The notes below the pieces were generated by a model. The model made no database searches. It was not told the DNA's origin and worked only from the letters and a program-made list of their open reading frames with translations. 64,000 nucleotides of DNA from JAMXLO01 sp041487355 (GTDB lineage Bacteria > Pseudomonadota > Alphaproteobacteria > Acetobacterales > Acetobacteraceae). Shown piece after piece: positions 62,001 to 64,000 of the stretch (position 1 is its first letter; each line of letters opens with the position of its first letter). The position numbers and the translations under genes are program-made. Where the stretch lies: positions 1 through 64,000 of the forward strand of contig JBGPND010000003.1 in NCBI GenBank assembly GCA_041487355.1. Reading direction: 5' to 3'.

Positions 62001-62951
62001 CTACAGTACCCAACTGCGGAACAGCGCCAGATCGATGTTGCCGCCGCTGATCACGACGCCAACCCGCTTGCCTGCCATGCGCGAGCGTTCCTGCAACAAC
62101 GCGGCGAGCGGCGCGGCGCCGGCGCCTTCCGCAAGATTGTGCGTGTCGGTCCAATAGGCGCGGATCGCGTCGGCAATCTCGTCATCCGACACCGTCACGA
62201 TGCGCGCCGCGCCGGCACGGATGATGGCGAATGCATCGGGATCCGGCTGCCGTACCGCGATGCCATCGGCATGTGTCTGCGCACGGTTGAGCGCCACCAC
62301 GCGACCTTCGGCAAGCGAGCGTGCGTAGGCGGGCGCGCCGGTGCTCTGCACGCCGATGATCTCGGTCGCGAGACCCAGGAGATCACGCGTGCGGATCGCG
62401 CCGCAGATGCCGGAGCCGAGGCCGATCGGGACATACAGCGCATCGAGCGGCGGCGCGGCGCGGAACAGCTCGAGCGCATAGGTTGCGACACCCTTCACCA
62501 GGTCGGGCGCGAAGGATGGTGCGAATTCCAGACCCTCGGCGCCAGCGAGCCGCGCCGCCTCGTCGCGCGCCATCTCGAAGTCGTCGCCATGCTCGACCAG
62601 GCGCGCGCCGAACGCCCGCATCGCCGCATTCTTCTCCACGCTGTTGCCGTGGGGCACCACGACGACGACCGGCAGGCCGTAGCGCCGACCCGCCCAGGCG
62701 AGCGACTGGCCATGATTGCCGCGCGTGGCTGAAACGATGCCACGTACCTGCGGCCGTTCGCGGCGCAGCCGTTCGACGTAGACCAGGCCGCCGCGCAGCT
62801 TGAAGGCGCCGGTCGGCGTATGGTTCTCGTGCTTCACCCACACCTCGGCACCGGCGCGTTCCGCCAGCAGCGGCCAGGCGTATTGCGGCGTGCCGGGGAA
62901 ACTTTCGTGCACGAGGGACAACGCGGCGTTGAGTTCCGGCAGCGAGAACAT
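62001..62951 (-). CDS. PLP-dependent threonine/serine dehydratase
   Basis: A cytoplasmic fold-type II PLP enzyme of 316 residues, the short form without a regulatory domain (catabolic threonine/serine dehydratase type). Lys 51 in HTPTGAFKLRGG forms the Schiff base. VSATRGNHGQSLAWAGRRYG binds the substrate carboxylate, YVPIGLGSGICGAIRTRDLL the PLP phosphate, and SGGNIDLALF closes the site. The sequence VKHENHTPTGAFK is slightly off the biosynthetic IlvA pattern. It would convert threonine to 2-oxobutyrate and ammonia. The strong terminator behind cspA lies 40 bp upstream of its start. Confidence 0.9.
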   Translation of the reverse strand: MFSLPELNAALSLVHESFPGTPQYAWPLLAERAGAEVWVKHENHTPTGAFKLRGGLVYVERLRRERPQVRGIVSATRGNHGQSLAWAGRRYGLPVVVVVPHGNSVEKNAAMRAFGARLVEHGDDFEMARDEAARLAGAEGLEFAPSFAPDLVKGVATYALELFRAAPPLDALYVPIGLGSGICGAIRTRDLLGLATEIIGVQSTGAPAYARSLAEGRVVALNRAQTHADGIAVRQPDPDAFAIIRAGAARIVTVSDDEIADAIRAYWTDTHNLAEGAGAAPLAALLQERSRMAGKRVGVVISGGNIDLALFRSWVL

Positions 62952-62991
62952 GGCGCATCCGCCCAGACTGGGATGAAGACAAGCTGGTCGT

Positions 62992-63038
62992 GACAACAAA
63001 AGGGCCGCCACCGGAGGGAGCGCCTCCGGCCACGGCCC
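62992..63038 (-). terminator. Rho-independent terminator of the first cold-shock gene
   Basis: On the minus strand the sequence after the cspA stop makes a long stem: GGGCCG, a bulge, CCGGAGG, a tetraloop-like CGCT, CCTCCGG, and CGGCCC, followed by TTTTGTTGT. This is a textbook intrinsic terminator about 25 bp after the stop codon. Confidence 0.9.
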
Positions 63039-63064
63039 GCTTCGTCAGGTCTATGGACTTGCCG

Positions 63065-63268
63065 TCAGGCGAGCTTGAGATCGGTAGCCGTGGCCTTGCC
63101 ACGTTCCATCGCCACCTCGTAGCTCACCTTCTGGCCGTCGTTCAGGCCCTTCAGGCCAGCGGCCTGGACGGCGGTGATGTGGACGAACACATCCTTGCCG
63201 CCGTCCTGCGGCATGATGAACCCATAGCCCTTGGTTGCATTGAACCACTTGACGGTTCCAACGGTCAT
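63065..63268 (-). CDS. CspA-family cold-shock protein, copy 1
   Basis: A 67-residue single-domain cold-shock protein that binds single-stranded RNA and DNA. RNP1-like KGYGFIMP and RNP2-like VFVHI, and the N-terminus VGTVKWFNATKGYGFI, are standard. It begins at the ATG at 63268, ends DLKLA and has a strong terminator. The second copy is 80 bp upstream on the same strand and differs at eight or so positions, so the two are a tandem duplication. Confidence 0.96.
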   Translation of the reverse strand: MTVGTVKWFNATKGYGFIMPQDGGKDVFVHITAVQAAGLKGLNDGQKVSYEVAMERGKATATDLKLA

Positions 63269-63348
63269 CGCCGTCACTCCTGCCGGTGCGCGTCCACTGT
63301 CGCGCGGGGGGGGAATGGGTGGATCGAGGCGGTGCGCGTGCGGCTGCC

Positions 63349-63552
63349 TCAGGCGAGCTTGAGGTTGGTAGCTGCGGCCTTGCCGCGCTCCATCGCTACC
63401 TCGTAGCTGACCTTCTGGCCTTCATTCAGGCCGCGAAGGCCCGCCGCCTGCACGGCCGTGATGTGGACAAACACGTCCTTGCCGCCATCTTGCGGCATGA
63501 TGAAGCCGAAGCCCTTGGTCGTGTTGAACCACTTGACTGTACCGATAGCCAT
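63349..63552 (-). CDS. CspA-family cold-shock protein, copy 2
   Basis: A 67-residue cold-shock protein (AIGTVKWFNTTKGFGFIMPQ start, VFVHI in the middle, NLKLA end), nearly the same as copy 1. An ATG four codons earlier (63564) has its purine box too close; the ATG at 63552 has GGAG at about 12 bp. The gene has a long upstream non-coding stretch, as usual for cold-shock leaders, that may regulate translation at low temperature. Confidence 0.95.
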   Translation of the reverse strand: MAIGTVKWFNTTKGFGFIMPQDGGKDVFVHITAVQAAGLRGLNEGQKVSYEVAMERGKAAATNLKLA

Positions 63553-63852
63553 CGTCTGCGACATCTCCGTCTGATGCACCGCGCAACAGCGCGCGATGCT
63601 GATAGACAACCGGCCCTTTGGACGTCTTGAGGGCACCCGATTGGACGGAGGCGCAGCAAGCCAAGCCAAAATGCGATTGCGTTGCATAGTTGGTACAGAA
63701 AGGCCGCCCCCTGTCAATCACGGTCGCGAGACGTTGATAGAGCCATGCACAATTCCGCACAGAATGCGAGAACAGTCGAAAAACATAGAGAGATAGCCGG
63801 CCTGATCCTCAGGTCAGGCCCGAGGACGGCCATGACGACAAAACTACAAACG
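63553..63852. other. 300-bp non-coding stretch upstream of cspA copy 2
   Basis: No gene was seen. The part next to the cold-shock gene is the probable long 5' leader. A hairpin that ends the hydrolase transcript lies at 63799-63820 and is listed separately. Confidence 0.7.
63799..63820 (-). terminator. Probable terminator of the alpha/beta hydrolase gene
   Basis: GGCCTGA and TCAGGCC form a perfect 7-bp stem with an 8-nt loop, about 33 bp after the hydrolase stop on the minus strand. A T-rich stretch (ATGTTTTTCG) appears some 20 bp further on, so it is a moderate candidate. Confidence 0.5.
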
Positions 63853-64000
63853 TCAGAACCCGCTGCGCGATCCGCGCGATGTCATCGCATGGGCGAACTC
63901 TCCGCCCGCGGCGATGGCGCGCCGGCCTGCCGACAGTTCGGGATAATAGAGATGCCAGACATGGATCATCTCCGGCCATATCTGGAGGTCGACCGCAACG
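63853..64000 (-). CDS. Alpha/beta hydrolase (esterase type), C-terminal end only
   Basis: The last 49 codons of a gene that enters from the right edge: VAVDLQIWPEMIHVWHLYYP followed by ELSAGRRAIAAGGEF and a stop at 63853. The MIHVWHLYYPELSAGR-AI pattern is the end of the alpha/beta hydrolase-3 (hormone-sensitive lipase-like) family, with the catalytic His in MIHVWH. The catalytic Ser and Asp are outside the window. Confidence 0.78.
   Translation of the reverse strand, partial: VAVDLQIWPEMIHVWHLYYPELSAGRRAIAAGGEFAHAMTSRGSRSGF

Overview
The window looks like chromosome of a GC-rich alphaproteobacterium, probably Rhodospirillales/Acetobacteraceae-like. That placement is an inference from base composition, the exosortase-A type polysaccharide genes, the alphaproteobacterial mitofilin-domain proteins, KorAB-type ferredoxin oxidoreductase and a RuBisCO-like protein next to a cupin. 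It has not been tested by phylogeny. No rRNA, prophage or CRISPR was seen. There is one tRNA, tRNA-Val(TAC), and one IS5-family insertion sequence.

Region 1 (1-26 kb) is an exopolysaccharide locus of the XrtA/PEP-CTERM type. On the minus strand it runs from export lipoprotein through chain-length protein, tyrosine autokinase, outer-membrane beta-barrel-like protein and ExeA-like ATPase to polysaccharide deacetylase, which leaves the left edge. The exosortase itself is not in the window. Divergently, on the plus strand, come the priming sugar transferase, the PrsK/PrsR sensor-regulator pair, the TPR protein PrsT, a GT4 glycosyltransferase, two acyltransferases, a small membrane protein, an O-antigen-ligase-like polymerase/ligase and a Tat-exported lipoprotein with a polysaccharide-lyase-like N-terminus. 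A Wzx-type flippase and two methyltransferases follow. The divergent intergenic region (6909-7346) holds a good sigma-70-like promoter with overlapping dyad symmetries.

Region 2 (26-33 kb) is metabolic: an acyl-CoA carboxylase carboxyltransferase subunit, then a tightly packed trio of an FAD/Fe-S NAD(P)H:ferredoxin-type oxidoreductase and the two subunits of a 2-oxoacid:ferredoxin oxidoreductase. It ends in a decayed thiamine-diphosphate enzyme fragment and the insertion sequence.

Region 3 (34-51 kb) is the least familiar and most interesting part. It is a set of envelope genes: an HME-type RND pump with an oddly extended adaptor, small periplasmic accessories, a PstS-like binding protein, two paralogous secreted proteins, two tandem four-helix membrane proteins (DUF6524-like), two mitofilin/Mic60-domain proteins, and an ABC ATPase fused to an MlaE-type permease with an unrecognised membrane-anchored partner in place of the usual MCE protein.

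Region 4 (51-64 kb) is mostly housekeeping and catabolic: cupin plus RuBisCO-like protein, GH13 alpha-glucosidase, CcmA/CcmB haem-exporter subunits, aconitase, a YqhA-like membrane protein, an LLM-class flavin monooxygenase, a class III extradiol-dioxygenase-like protein, a threonine dehydratase, two cold-shock proteins and the end of an alpha/beta hydrolase. Seven long palindromic repeats lie at gene ends between 27 and 56 kb. They belong to several unrelated families, and some have perfect arms of 33 or 36 bp.
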